64,000 bases of DNA from NCBI GenBank assembly GCA_013297865.1, contig JAAFIP010000001.1, positions 352,220 through 416,219 of the forward strand, read 5' to 3'. The notes under the pieces were generated by a model. That model saw only the letters and a list, made by a program, of their open reading frames with translations. It was not told where the DNA came from and ran no database searches. The position numbers and the translations under genes are program-made. Positions within the stretch are counted from its first letter, which is position 1. Every line of letters starts with the position of its first letter. Source of the stretch: Polaromonas sp. Lineage in GTDB: Bacteria; Pseudomonadota; Gammaproteobacteria; Burkholderiales; Burkholderiaceae_C. Shown in pieces: positions 46,966 through 56,404 of this stretch.

Positions 46966-48092
46966 GCAGCGGCGCACAGGACATGCCGCGCTGGATCGAT
47001 ATCGGCGTAGTGCCGGTACTCAATCTGTGCATCGCGCTGCTGGCTGCAGGCCTGGTGGTGGCGCTGGTGGGCCAAAGCCCCATTGAAGTCATCAGCGCAC
47101 TCATCAAAGGCGCTTTGGGCACGCAGCGCGGCCTGAGCTATACGCTGTATTACGCCACCACTTTTATCTTTACTGGCCTCGCAGTAGCGGTGGCTTTTCA
47201 TGCCGGCCTGTTCAATATTGGCGGCGAAGGCCAGGCCATGATCGGCGGGCTGGGTGCCAGCCTGCTGGCGCTGTGGCTGGCGCCGCATCTGAGCGCCTGG
47301 ATGGTGCTGCCGCTCATGCTGGTGGCCAGCATGCTGTTTGCCTGCGTCTGGGCGCTGATCCCGGCGTATCTGCAGGCATACCGCGGCAGCCATATCGTGA
47401 TCACTACCATCATGTTCAACTTTCTGGCCAGCAGCCTGCTGGTGTATCTGCTGGTCAATGTGCTCAAGCCCGCAGGCGAGATGAATGTGCAAAGCGCCGT
47501 GTTTGCCGACAGCGCCAAGCTGCCGGGAATGCACACAGCCCTGGCATGGCTGGGCATTGAGTGGCCTTCTTCGCCGCTGAACCTAAGCGTGCTGCTGGCG
47601 ATCGTGGCGTCCATCAGCGTATACCTGCTGCTGTGGAAAACGCGCATCGGCTACCAACTGCGCGCCAGCGGTGCCAGCCAGGGCGCAGCAGTGTATGCAG
47701 GCATCACACCACAAAAACAGATACTGATCGCCATGGGCGTATCAGGCGCGCTGGCGGGCATGGTGGCCATGAACGAAGTGGCAGGCGTGCATGGCAAGCT
47801 GCTGCCCGATTTTGTAGCGGGCGCGGGCTTTACCGGCATTGCTGTGGCCTTGATGGGGCGCAACCACCCGGTGGGCATTGTGCTGTCGAGCCTGTTGTTT
47901 GGCGTGATTTTCCAGGGCGGCGCAGAGGTGGCGTTTGAGGTGAAGGACTTCACCAAAGACATGGTGGTCATGCTGCAGGGCTTTATCGTGCTGTTCTCGG
48001 GCGCCATGGCCTATGCCATCGCGCCGTTAATTGCCCGGCTCTACCAGCGCTTTGCCAGGCCTGCGCCTGCAGCCGAGGTGGCCCATGGATAG
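46962..48092 (+). CDS. Nucleoside ABC transporter permease 1
   Basis: A 376-residue polytopic permease of the BPD_transp_2 family. It shows FNIGGEGQAMIGGLGA, KTRIGYQLRASGASQGAAVYAGI and GAGFTGIAVALMGRNHPVGIV. It starts within the ATPase stop (ATGA). Confidence 0.93.
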   Translation: MSSGAQDMPRWIDIGVVPVLNLCIALLAAGLVVALVGQSPIEVISALIKGALGTQRGLSYTLYYATTFIFTGLAVAVAFHAGLFNIGGEGQAMIGGLGASLLALWLAPHLSAWMVLPLMLVASMLFACVWALIPAYLQAYRGSHIVITTIMFNFLASSLLVYLLVNVLKPAGEMNVQSAVFADSAKLPGMHTALAWLGIEWPSSPLNLSVLLAIVASISVYLLLWKTRIGYQLRASGASQGAAVYAGITPQKQILIAMGVSGALAGMVAMNEVAGVHGKLLPDFVAGAGFTGIAVALMGRNHPVGIVLSSLLFGVIFQGGAEVAFEVKDFTKDMVVMLQGFIVLFSGAMAYAIAPLIARLYQRFARPAPAAEVAHG

Positions 48093-49002
48093 CGCGCTGC
48101 TGCTGGACATCATTGCCTCGTCATTGCGCCTGGCCACGCCGCTGATTTTCTGTGCACTGGCCGGTGTGTTGGCCGAGCGCGCAGGTGTGATCGACATTGG
48201 CCTGGAAGGCAAGATGCTGTTTGCGGCCTTTGCGGCCGCTGCTGTGGGCGTCAGCACCAAGTCCACCACGCTGGCCGTGCTGACTGCCGTGGCGGTGGCC
48301 GTGGCGCTGTCGTGCCTGCATGGCTTTGCCTGCGTGACCTACCATGGCAACCAGGTGATCTCGGGCCTGGCCATCAACATCATTGCTGCAGGCCTGACCG
48401 TGGTGCTGGGCATTGCATGGTTTGCCCAGGGCGGGCAGACGCCCCCGGTGAGTGACGCGGTGCGGCTCAAAGCCGTCACCAGCATTCCCCTGCTGGGCCA
48501 CAACATCCTGGTCTATGTGGCGCTGGCGCTGGTGGCTGTGGTGTGGTGGCTGCTGTTTCGCACCCGCTTTGGTCTGCGGCTGCGCGCCGTGGGCGAGAAC
48601 CCCGCCATGGTGGATGCAGCAGGTGTGTCGGTGGCAGGCGTGCGCTATCTGGCGCTGATGGGCAATGGCGCGCTGTGCGGCCTGGCAGGCTGCTATCTGG
48701 TGCTGGCACAAAACGCGGCCTTTGCACCGCACATGACTGCAGGCCGCGGCTTCATGGCGCTGGCGGCAATGATTTTTGGCAAATGGCATCCTGTGGGCGC
48801 GCTGTGGGCCTGCCTGCTATTTGGTTTTCTCGATGCGGTCTCCATCCGCCTGCAGGGCACCCGTTTGCCCGGCGTGGGCGAAGTGCCGGTGCAGATGATC
48901 CAGGCCCTGCCGTATCTGCTGACAGTGATTTTGCTGGCAGGCTTTATTGGCAAGGCCATTGCGCCCAAGGCGCTGGGCTCGCCCTATATCAAAACTCGCT
49001 GA
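48085..49002 (+). CDS. Nucleoside ABC transporter permease 2
   Basis: A 305-residue permease of the same family: LAGVLAERAGVIDIGLEGKMLF, RTRFGLRLRAVGENPAMVDAAGVSV and AGRGFMALAAMIFGKWHPVGAL. ATG 48085 overlaps the preceding gene by 8 bp, so translation is coupled. Confidence 0.93.
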   Translation: MDSALLLDIIASSLRLATPLIFCALAGVLAERAGVIDIGLEGKMLFAAFAAAAVGVSTKSTTLAVLTAVAVAVALSCLHGFACVTYHGNQVISGLAINIIAAGLTVVLGIAWFAQGGQTPPVSDAVRLKAVTSIPLLGHNILVYVALALVAVVWWLLFRTRFGLRLRAVGENPAMVDAAGVSVAGVRYLALMGNGALCGLAGCYLVLAQNAAFAPHMTAGRGFMALAAMIFGKWHPVGALWACLLFGFLDAVSIRLQGTRLPGVGEVPVQMIQALPYLLTVILLAGFIGKAIAPKALGSPYIKTR

Positions 49003-49011
49003 GCACCTCTC

Positions 49012-49428
49012 ATGCAGATTCCACCATCCACCCAAGACGCCCTGCTGGCCGCAGCGCTGGCCGCGCGCGAGAAAGCCTACGCGCCCTACTCGCGCTTTCT
49101 GGTCGGCGCAGCCGTGCTCGACGAGCAAGGCCGCATCCACGCAGGCTGCAACGTAGAAAACGCCGCCTATCCCCAAGGCCTGTGCGCCGAAGCAGGCGCC
49201 CTCAGCGCTATGGTCATGGCCGGAGGCCGCAAGGCTGTGGCCGTACTGGTGGTAGGCGTAGCCGACTCCCCCGTCACCCCCTGCGGCGGCTGCCGCCAGA
49301 AGCTGCGCGAATTTGCAGCCGGCGACATGCCCGTACTGATCGCCAACGCGCAAGGCGTGCTGCTGGAGCTGACCCTGGAGCAATTGCTGCCCCACAGCTT
49401 TGGCCCAGAGCATTTGTCAGGTTCCTGA
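49012..49428 (+). CDS. cdd: Cytidine deaminase
   Basis: A 138-residue homotetrameric-type enzyme that deaminates cytidine and deoxycytidine. The zinc site is C58-A-E60 and P-C91-GG-C94. AGCNVENAAYPQGLCAEAGA is the family signature. It is the last gene of the nucleoside operon, 9 bp after the permease. Confidence 0.95.
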   Translation: MQIPPSTQDALLAAALAAREKAYAPYSRFLVGAAVLDEQGRIHAGCNVENAAYPQGLCAEAGALSAMVMAGGRKAVAVLVVGVADSPVTPCGGCRQKLREFAAGDMPVLIANAQGVLLELTLEQLLPHSFGPEHLSGS

Positions 49429-49447
49429 GCGGATTTATTAGTGTTTT

Positions 49448-49498
49448 AGGCCTGCAGGCCAATAGAATGCAGCGGGAGCAGCTATTAAATAAATAGCA
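49448..49498 (+). repeat. Dispersed palindromic repeat, copy 9
   Basis: AGGCCTGCAGGCCAATAGAA with an altered core (TGCAGCGGGAGCAGC) and intact GCTATTAAATAAATAGC ends. Lies between convergent cdd and the TPP enzyme. Confidence 0.9.
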
Positions 49499-49526
49499 TT
49501 CATCTCTCTTTGGATGATTCTCGACA

Positions 49527-51278
49527 TCAAACCTTGCTGCGCAGCGCGTTCTGCGTAATGGCCGACAAAGTGCCGCGTGTGCTGATCACTTCAGGGCTGA
49601 TCATCAGCTCGATCACGGTGCCCTGGCTGCGCTGTAGCGCGGCGAGCAGCTGGGCTTCAAACTCTTTGGTGTGGGTGATGCGCACGCCAGCGTAGCCGTA
49701 GGCACGTGCGAGGGCGGCGAAGTCGGGGTTGGCCAGGGCAGAGCCGCTGACGTTCTGGGGGTATTCGCGCTCCTGGTGCATGCGGATGGTGCCGTAGCTG
49801 CCATTGTTGAGCAGCAGCACGATGGTTTTGGCCTGGTGCTGCGAGGCGGTGGCCAGCTCCTGGCCGGTCATGAGAAAGTCGCCGTCGCCTGCAATGGTGA
49901 ATACGGTGCGGCCGGTGGCGATGTTGGCGGCGATGCCTGCGGGCACGCCCGCGCCCATGCTGCCGCTGGTGGGTGCGAGCTGGGTTTTGTGGCCTTTGGC
50001 CAGGCCGTGGTGGACATAGTAGCGGTGCAGCCAGCTGGCAAAGTTACCTGCGCCGTTGGTCAGCACTGCGTCGGTGGGCAGATGCTTTTGCAGGGTCTGC
50101 ACGATCTGTGGCATGTTGATGGCGCCTGCCGGCCCGCCGCTGGTGTCCCATGGCAGACCGGGCAAGGCCTGGGGTGTCGTGTTGACCAGGTAGTCGGCAT
50201 GGGCCTGGGCGGCGTGGGCGGCCCAGGGCACGGTGACGGGGGCGGTCAACACCTCCAGGCTGCGCGCTGCGGCATTCATGGTGGAGCAGATGGCCAGATC
50301 GGCCTGGTAGACGCGGCCCAGCTCTTCGGCGCTGGCGTGGATGTGCACCAGCTTTTGCAGCGGGCACGGCGCAGCCAGCAGGGTGTAGCCGCTGGTGGTC
50401 ATCTCGCCCAGGCGCGGGCCGATGGCGATGATGAGGTCGCTGTGTTTGACGCGCTGGGCCAAGGCAGGGTTGATGCCGATGCCTACGTCGCCTGCGTACA
50501 GCGGATGGTGGTTGTCAAACGTGTCCTGAAACCGGAACGCGTTAGCCACGGGCAGCTGCCAGTTCTCGGCAAAGCGCTGCAGCGCCTGCGCGGCCTGCGG
50601 CGTCCAGCCGCCACCGCCTGCAATCACCAGCGGCTGCTGCGCCTTGAGCAGCATCTCGCGCAGGCTGCGCAATGCGCCCGGATCGCTCCAGGCCTGCACG
50701 GGCTCCACCCTGGCCAGCGGCGCGGCGTCTACGGTCTGCGTAAGCATGTCTTCGGGCAGCACCAGCACCACGGGGCCAGGCCTGCCGTTCATGGCGGTGG
50801 CAAAAGCGCGGGCGATGTATTCGGGAATGCGGCGTGCATCGTCAATGCGCTCCACACGTTTGCACATCGATTTGAAAAAGCTCAGGTACTCCACTTCCTG
50901 AAAAGCCTCGCGGTCGCGCATGTCGCTGCCCACGTCGCCCACCAGCAGCAGCATGGGTGTGCTGTCCTGGAAAGCGGTATGCACGCCGATGGAGGCATTG
51001 GTAGCACCGGGGCCGCGGGTGACCATGCAGACGCCGGGCCTGCCGGTAAGCTTGCCCACAGCCTCAGCCATAAAGGCAGCTCCGCCCTCCTGGCGGCAGG
51101 TGATGAACCGAATGTGCTCGCGCTGGGCGTGCAGGCCGTCCAGCACGGCCAGATAGCTCTCGCCAGGCACGCCAAACGCATGGGTGACGCCTTGAGCCAC
51201 CAGGCATTCGACCAGCAGATGCCCGGCCAGGCGGGGAGAGGATGTGGTGATTGTTGTGGGTAAAGAAGTGCGAGTCAT
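49527..51278 (-). CDS. Thiamine pyrophosphate-dependent enzyme, acetolactate synthase-like
   Basis: A 583-residue TPP enzyme. The catalytic Glu is in CRQEGGAAFMAEA, the FAD/structural middle domain follows, and the TPP-Mg motif GDGDFLMTGQELATASQ...NNGSYG is near residue 470. QPLVIAGGGG and the domain order match the AHAS-like large-subunit family, which also includes benzoylformate decarboxylase-like enzymes. No regulatory small subunit is next to it, so true branched-chain synthesis is unlikely; substrate unknown. Confidence 0.88.
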   Translation of the reverse strand: MTRTSLPTTITTSSPRLAGHLLVECLVAQGVTHAFGVPGESYLAVLDGLHAQREHIRFITCRQEGGAAFMAEAVGKLTGRPGVCMVTRGPGATNASIGVHTAFQDSTPMLLLVGDVGSDMRDREAFQEVEYLSFFKSMCKRVERIDDARRIPEYIARAFATAMNGRPGPVVLVLPEDMLTQTVDAAPLARVEPVQAWSDPGALRSLREMLLKAQQPLVIAGGGGWTPQAAQALQRFAENWQLPVANAFRFQDTFDNHHPLYAGDVGIGINPALAQRVKHSDLIIAIGPRLGEMTTSGYTLLAAPCPLQKLVHIHASAEELGRVYQADLAICSTMNAAARSLEVLTAPVTVPWAAHAAQAHADYLVNTTPQALPGLPWDTSGGPAGAINMPQIVQTLQKHLPTDAVLTNGAGNFASWLHRYYVHHGLAKGHKTQLAPTSGSMGAGVPAGIAANIATGRTVFTIAGDGDFLMTGQELATASQHQAKTIVLLLNNGSYGTIRMHQEREYPQNVSGSALANPDFAALARAYGYAGVRITHTKEFEAQLLAALQRSQGTVIELMISPEVISTRGTLSAITQNALRSKV

Positions 51279-51373
51279 AAGGGCACATTGTGCCGCCAAT
51301 CGCGCGCGATCAGCGGCACCTGTGCCCTAGTGGACTACCCTAGCGATGGCCTGTGTGGATGGCCTATGCGCGA

Positions 51374-51937
51374 CTAAGCAGCGGCTTTGAGCCCCATCAC
51401 ATTGGAGCTGCCCGCACCGGCAGCTTTGGGCGAGGCACCGGCCGCGCCAAACTCGATCTCACCCGAGAGCTGGCCGCCCTCTTCGATGACGACCTTGCCG
51501 TAGCGGATCTTGCCTTTGACCTTGCCGGTGGAATAGATCATCAGCTTCTGACGCACGGTCAGCGTGCCATTGAATTCGCCGCGGATTTCGGCAATATCGA
51601 TCTCGGCCGAGCCCGTGAACGATCCGCTTTGTGCGATCTGAATCACGCGCGAGTCCATGGTGGCCTCGACAGCGCCTTCCACCACCAAGGTGTCGCAGTC
51701 AGTGATTTCGACGCCTTTGAGCTTGATGTTGGGGCCGACAGTGAGCTTGCTTTCGCCGGGCTTGCTCAGGTCTTCTGCATGCGAAGTGCTTGGCGTTTGC
51801 ACAGGGGTGCTGGTGGGCGTCGATACAGGGGCTGAGGGCACGCTGGTGTTGCGCACCGAGCCGCTGGCAGTGGTGGAGGACAGGGCGTGGTCCAGGTCAC
51901 GCTTGGAGTTGCTGAAGAAGGGGGATTGCAGTGCCAT
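51374..51937 (-). CDS. Bactofilin (polymer-forming cytoskeletal protein)
   Basis: A 187-residue protein. A disordered Ser/Thr/Pro-rich N-terminus of about 60 residues precedes the beta-helical bactofilin domain (LTVGPNIKLKGVEITDCDTLVVEGAVEATM...SGSFTGSAEIDIAEIRGEFNGTLTVRQKLMIYSTGKVKGKIRYGKVVIEEGGQLSGEI). Bactofilins form filaments that place cell-wall or pole-organising proteins. No peptidase partner is adjacent. Confidence 0.92.
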   Translation of the reverse strand: MALQSPFFSNSKRDLDHALSSTTASGSVRNTSVPSAPVSTPTSTPVQTPSTSHAEDLSKPGESKLTVGPNIKLKGVEITDCDTLVVEGAVEATMDSRVIQIAQSGSFTGSAEIDIAEIRGEFNGTLTVRQKLMIYSTGKVKGKIRYGKVVIEEGGQLSGEIEFGAAGASPKAAGAGSSNVMGLKAAA

Positions 51938-52031
51938 TGTGTAGATGCTCCATAGGTAAATTGCGAAGCCTTAATGGTAGGGCGCAAGCTGCTTACAAAG
52001 GCCCTTCGTTACGCAAGAGTCGTAACCAAAT

Positions 52032-52083
52032 ACGGCTGCAGCCCAATGGAATATCGCGGGAGCAGCTATTTATTTTGTAGCTA
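52032..52083 (+). repeat. Dispersed palindromic repeat, copy 10
   Basis: GGCTGCAGCCCAATGGAATA then TCGCGGGAGCAGCTATTTAT; between the bactofilin promoter region and the end of the MFS gene. Confidence 0.92.
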
Positions 52084-52116
52084 GTTGTGACTTGTGCTGC
52101 GCCGCTGTGACACACT

Positions 52117-53343
52117 TTACACCGCCGTGCGCCGCCCCACAGCCAAGGCCGCGCCCACCGACAGCAGCAGCACCAAAGCCCCGCCCATCAAGGTGGCGGT
52201 GTACAGGCTGCGGTCCATCAGCGCGCCAAAAATGATGGGCGAGATGGCAAAGCCCACATCCAGCCCCGAGTACACCAGGCCATAGACCCGCCCGGTGGCG
52301 CCTTTGGGCGTGGCTTTTTTGATCATCATGTCGCGGCTGGGGCCGCCGATACCAATGGCAAAGCCCGTGGCAGCCAGCAGCGCCATCGAGCCCGCAGCGC
52401 CCAGCACGCCCGTGGCTGCCAGCGCCATGCACAGTGCGCCGCCCGTCATGCACCAGGCCACCACGCGGTCGCTGTAGCGGCCAAAGCGCGCGGCCACAAA
52501 GCCACCGGCAAAGATGCCTACCGCGCTGGCCAGCATATAAGCCGTCAAGGTGGCAGTGGCCGTGCTGAAGCTGACCTTATGCACCGCCTGCAGCAATGAC
52601 ACTGAAAAACTCTGCACCATGGCCAGGGTCATGGTAGAGAGCAGGAAAAATCCAAAACACCACCAGATCACAGGCAGCTTCATAAAGCCCAGCATGTGCG
52701 GCGCCGGGGTGGACACATCAGTGTGGCGCACCACAATCTCGGTAGCCAGCTGGCTGCGGTTAAACAGCATCACGGCAAGCACAGCGGCATAGATCAGCGC
52801 AGCCACCAGGTAGGCGCTGCGCCAGTCAGACACAGCCAGCATCAGCACAAAAAACGGCGGCGCCAAGGCCCAGCCCAGGCTGCCGGTCAGGCCGTGCACG
52901 CTGAAGGCATGGCCCAGGCGCGGCCCGGAAACGCGCTGGTTCAAAATGGTAAAATCCACGGGATGAAACGGCGAGTTGGCCAGGCCCGCCAGCGCCGCTG
53001 CGGCCAGCAGCCAGCTGTAGTCAGTCGCCACTGAGGCCACGCCGCAGGCCGCGCAGAACGTGGCCAGCGCGGCAAACAACACCGGCCGCGCACCGACCCT
53101 GTCCACCAAAAACCCCGCCATCGCCTGGCCCAGGCCCGAGACCACAAAAAACACCGTCATCAGCGCGCCCACCTGCGAGAAGCTCAGCCCAAACTCTTGC
53201 ATGAAGATGGGGAACATTGGCGGCAGCAGCATGTGCCCAAAATGCGAGCTGGCATGCGCCAGGCCCACCAGACCCATCACCTTGGCGTCCTGGTGCAGCG
53301 GCACCGCAGCAGGCGTGGGCGTATTCAAAGCAGCGGTATTCAT
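52117..53343 (-). CDS. MFS transporter
   Basis: A 408-residue protein with about 12 hydrophobic segments. The loop 2-3 motif is GFLVDRVGARPVL, and the N-terminal HASSHFGHMLLPPMFPIF is typical of fosmidomycin-resistance-like and related drug/sugar efflux proteins. Substrate unknown. The second loop motif GLVYSGLDVGFAISP is also intact. Confidence 0.87.
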   Translation of the reverse strand: MNTAALNTPTPAAVPLHQDAKVMGLVGLAHASSHFGHMLLPPMFPIFMQEFGLSFSQVGALMTVFFVVSGLGQAMAGFLVDRVGARPVLFAALATFCAACGVASVATDYSWLLAAAALAGLANSPFHPVDFTILNQRVSGPRLGHAFSVHGLTGSLGWALAPPFFVLMLAVSDWRSAYLVAALIYAAVLAVMLFNRSQLATEIVVRHTDVSTPAPHMLGFMKLPVIWWCFGFFLLSTMTLAMVQSFSVSLLQAVHKVSFSTATATLTAYMLASAVGIFAGGFVAARFGRYSDRVVAWCMTGGALCMALAATGVLGAAGSMALLAATGFAIGIGGPSRDMMIKKATPKGATGRVYGLVYSGLDVGFAISPIIFGALMDRSLYTATLMGGALVLLLSVGAALAVGRRTAV

Positions 53344-53491
53344 CCTAACCTTTGTTCAGCAGCAGCGAATGCATAGCAGACAAGTGTAGCAAGGTCGGGA
53401 GGCTACCGTAGCGCTCACGCTTTGCAATTTCCTGCAAAGCAGGCTTTATGCTCTATACCTTTCGCACCCAAGCTTGTGAGGCTGCTGCACC

Positions 53492-54868
53492 ATGTCAACC
53501 CAACGCTCTTTTCTGCGCATACTGGCTTACGGCGCTGCCGCGCTGGTGGCCGTGCCTGTCATCGTGCTGGCCGCGATGTTTTTCTGGCCCGACCAGAGCT
53601 TGTCGCCCCGCGCGGAAGAACTGCGCAGCCTGCCTGCCAGAGTGCCGGCCGAGCAAAACGGCGCGCTCTACGCCCTGGGCATCACCGCCCAGGCTGACCC
53701 CTATGCCGCAGGCCTGGCTTACCAGGCGGCCCACAATGCAGCCATTGAAGCGCGCCTGGCCAACCCCAACACAACCGCCACCGTGCCCGCCATCAGCAGC
53801 GTGCTGGGCAGCCTCATTTTGCCGGGCAACATGCTGGACAAAAACGTGTGCTCTCTGGTGGACAGCCCCTGCCTGAAGGCCTACCAGGCAAGTGCCATCC
53901 AGATCGGCCTGCTGCAGACAGAGCATGCCAGCCTGCTGCAGCGCTATGAACAGCTCAAAACCTATGCGTATTTCCAGCAGCCGCTCACCATGGTGTTCGA
54001 GTCGCCCATAGAGTTCAAAGCCCTGACCCAGGCAGCCCGCTTTGCGCTGATGCGCACCGCGCTGGACATGCAGGCCCCCGCCACGCAGGAGCGCGGGCTG
54101 ACCCGCTTGGCGCAAGAGGCGAAGTACTGGCGCAGCGTGCTGGCGCAGTCTGAATCACTGGTGGAAAAAATGATTGCAGCCAGCCTGGTGACCCAGCAGG
54201 CGCGCCTGGCCAGCGAGATCATCAGCACCTATCCATTGGCAGCTAACACGTATGCAGCGCAGATCAGCGCCGCCACCCAGGCGCTGAGCGCGGCCCAGCT
54301 GTCGATGCAGTGGCCAATGCACTCGGAGTTTGCCATGCTGTCACGGCTGTTGATGAACCCCCAGGCTCTGCTGCAGCCGCAGGCGCCTTTGCTGACAAGT
54401 CTGAACGCCACACGGCTGGTTTACAAACCCCAGACCACGGTCAACCGCGTGAGCAGCTATTTCGACACGGTGTTGCAGACCCAGTCCCTGCCCGCTAAAG
54501 AGCTGCTGGAACGCCAGGCCCAGCGCACGCAGGCAAACAGCTTCTCATGGTTCAGCCCGCGCACGCTGATCAACCCCATCGGCGAGATTTTGGTGTCTAC
54601 CGCCACGCCCAATTTCAGCGACTATAGCCTGCGCATGCACGACCTGGACGCACTGCTGCGCCTGACCGAAGTGCAGCGCCAGATCGTGCTGAAGTCTGTG
54701 CCACCGACAGAGGTGGCTGCATTTGTGGCCCAGCTGGGCCCTGCCCTGCACGACCCGTACACGCAAGCGCCACTGTCGTGGAAGGCTGACACGCAGACAT
54801 TGAGCGTGCAGGCCCATTCATCCAAGGCCAAAGACCGGCCTGTGTACGAGGTGCGGGTTGCGCGTTAG
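53492..54868 (+). CDS. Hypothetical membrane-anchored protein
   Basis: A 458-residue protein with one N-terminal transmembrane helix (residues 9-32) and a large, helical periplasmic part rich in Ala, Gln and Leu. No motif or family is recognised. Two Cys near residue 128-134 (CSLVDSPC) may form a disulfide. The codon use and GC content match the surrounding genes, so this is an ordinary chromosomal gene rather than recent transfer. Confidence 0.75.
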   Translation: MSTQRSFLRILAYGAAALVAVPVIVLAAMFFWPDQSLSPRAEELRSLPARVPAEQNGALYALGITAQADPYAAGLAYQAAHNAAIEARLANPNTTATVPAISSVLGSLILPGNMLDKNVCSLVDSPCLKAYQASAIQIGLLQTEHASLLQRYEQLKTYAYFQQPLTMVFESPIEFKALTQAARFALMRTALDMQAPATQERGLTRLAQEAKYWRSVLAQSESLVEKMIAASLVTQQARLASEIISTYPLAANTYAAQISAATQALSAAQLSMQWPMHSEFAMLSRLLMNPQALLQPQAPLLTSLNATRLVYKPQTTVNRVSSYFDTVLQTQSLPAKELLERQAQRTQANSFSWFSPRTLINPIGEILVSTATPNFSDYSLRMHDLDALLRLTEVQRQIVLKSVPPTEVAAFVAQLGPALHDPYTQAPLSWKADTQTLSVQAHSSKAKDRPVYEVRVAR

Positions 54869-54885
54869 GGTTACGCTGCAAAACC

Positions 54886-55956
54886 CTATCTCAGCTGCGG
54901 CAGGTTCCTGAGCGCTTTGACAGTGCCTTCGCCCAGTGCCGCACCAAAGCGCTTGGCCAGGCGCTCGGCCACGTTGTCGCGGCGGGTATAGTCCACAATG
55001 TCTTCGGCCTTGACGACTTCGCGGGCCACAAAGTCCAGCGTGCCCAGCTGGTCAGCCAGGCCCAGCTCGATGGACTGCTGGCCACTCCAGAACAGTCCGC
55101 TGAACATTTCGGGCGTTTCCTTGAGCTTTTTGCCGCGGCCTTTTTTCACCGTGTCAATAAACTGGGTGTGAATCTGGTTGAGCATCTGCTGCGCATAGGC
55201 GCGTTGCTTGTCGGTCTGTGGGCTGAAGGGGTCTAAAAAGCCCTTGTTCTCGCCCGCCGTCATCAGGCGGCGCTCCACGCCCAGCTTGTCCATCAGGCCG
55301 GTAAAGCCAAAGCTGTCCATCAGCACGCCAATGCTGCCCACAATGCTGGCCTTGTCCACAAAAATCTCGTCCGCAGCCACGGCGATGTAATACGCGGCGC
55401 TGGCGCAGGTCTCTTCCACCACGGCGTAGACGGGCTTTTTGTGCTTTTCTTTCAGGCGCTCTATCTCGTCGTTGATCATGCCGGCCTGCACCGGGCTACC
55501 GCCGGGCGAGTTGATCAGCAGCACTACGGCCTTGGCCCCGTCGTCTTCAAACGCTGCGCGCAGGGCGGGCAGGATGGCATCACTGCTGGCCTCGCTACCC
55601 GCGCTGATCTCGCCGCGGATTTCCACCACGGCGGTGTGGGCCGAGGTCATGTCTGCGCCTACGCCCGAGCTCTCAGGGCGCAGCACGACCCAGGCCATGG
55701 CAATCAAAAACACCAGCCAGGCCAGGCGCACAAAGGTCTTCCAGCGGCGTGCGGCTTTTTGCTCGTTCAGCGCTGCAAAAGCCAGCTTTTCCAACGTGGC
55801 GCGCTCCCAGCCAGGGGTGCTGGAGGAGTTGCTATTTGCTACGTTTTTAGCAGCTGCTCCCGCGATATTTTGTTGGTCTGGCGGCTGATTTTGCTTTAAA
55901 AGACCGGCCAGAGTCTCATCGGGGGATGAAGGTGGTGGGGTGGGTTCATTGCTCAT
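54886..55956 (-). CDS. sppA: Signal peptide peptidase SppA, short type (S49)
   Basis: A 356-residue inner-membrane serine peptidase that degrades cleaved signal peptides. One transmembrane helix (about residues 74-92) and the S49 domain: SPGGSPVQAG, the catalytic Ser186 in CASAAYYIA and Lys238 in AGENKGFLDPF, 52 residues apart as in Bacillus SppA (S147/K199). The usual SGG after the Ser is SAA here. The cytoplasmic N-terminus contains QQNIAGAAAKNVA, encoded by repeat copy 11. Confidence 0.93.
   Translation of the reverse strand: MSNEPTPPPSSPDETLAGLLKQNQPPDQQNIAGAAAKNVANSNSSSTPGWERATLEKLAFAALNEQKAARRWKTFVRLAWLVFLIAMAWVVLRPESSGVGADMTSAHTAVVEIRGEISAGSEASSDAILPALRAAFEDDGAKAVVLLINSPGGSPVQAGMINDEIERLKEKHKKPVYAVVEETCASAAYYIAVAADEIFVDKASIVGSIGVLMDSFGFTGLMDKLGVERRLMTAGENKGFLDPFSPQTDKQRAYAQQMLNQIHTQFIDTVKKGRGKKLKETPEMFSGLFWSGQQSIELGLADQLGTLDFVAREVVKAEDIVDYTRRDNVAERLAKRFGAALGEGTVKALRNLPQLR
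55838..55886 (-). repeat. Dispersed palindromic repeat, copy 11 (inside sppA)
   Basis: Reverse-orientation copy (CTGCTCCCGCGATATTTTG), so sense with the sppA gene. Read in the NIAGAA frame at residues about 29-34. Confidence 0.9.
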
Positions 55957-55957
55957 A

Positions 55958-56392
55958 TCAAAACTCGGGTGCTTTCAGGTTATAGGCAGTATGCCAGTAG
56001 ACCAGGCCGTCAGACTCTGTGAGGTTAATTTTTACCAATCCACCCGTGCAAGGCCCGCCGCCGCATGCGCCCGTGCCGGGCTGATAAGCCGCGCCGTGGG
56101 TGCTGCACAGCAGCCATTGGCCGCTGTCGTCAAAAAACTGGTTGGGCTGCCAGTCCATCTCCATGGCCACATGGGTGCAGCGGTTGAGATAGGCATGCGC
56201 CGTGCCCTGAAAACGGATGGCAAAGGCGCGGCATGACTGGCCTGCCAGCACCACATCAAACGGCACGGCCAGCGCGCCGTCAACCAGGTCTGCACTGGCA
56301 CACAGGCTTATGCGTTCTGCCGATGGCACCTCGGATGCAGACCCTTGCACTGCAGCAGACTGCACAGCCACGGGGATGATGCGCTCTTTCAT
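55958..56392 (-). CDS. Rieske [2Fe-2S] ferredoxin-like protein
   Basis: A 144-residue protein. The cluster ligands are CTH near residue 72 and CSTHGAAYQPGTGACGGGPC near 96-115, a complete Rieske site. The gene stops 1 bp before sppA begins, so it is likely translated with it. The electron partner is unknown. Confidence 0.9.
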   Translation of the reverse strand: MKERIIPVAVQSAAVQGSASEVPSAERISLCASADLVDGALAVPFDVVLAGQSCRAFAIRFQGTAHAYLNRCTHVAMEMDWQPNQFFDDSGQWLLCSTHGAAYQPGTGACGGGPCTGGLVKINLTESDGLVYWHTAYNLKAPEF

Positions 56393-56404
56393 GGCCAGGT
56401 CTGC

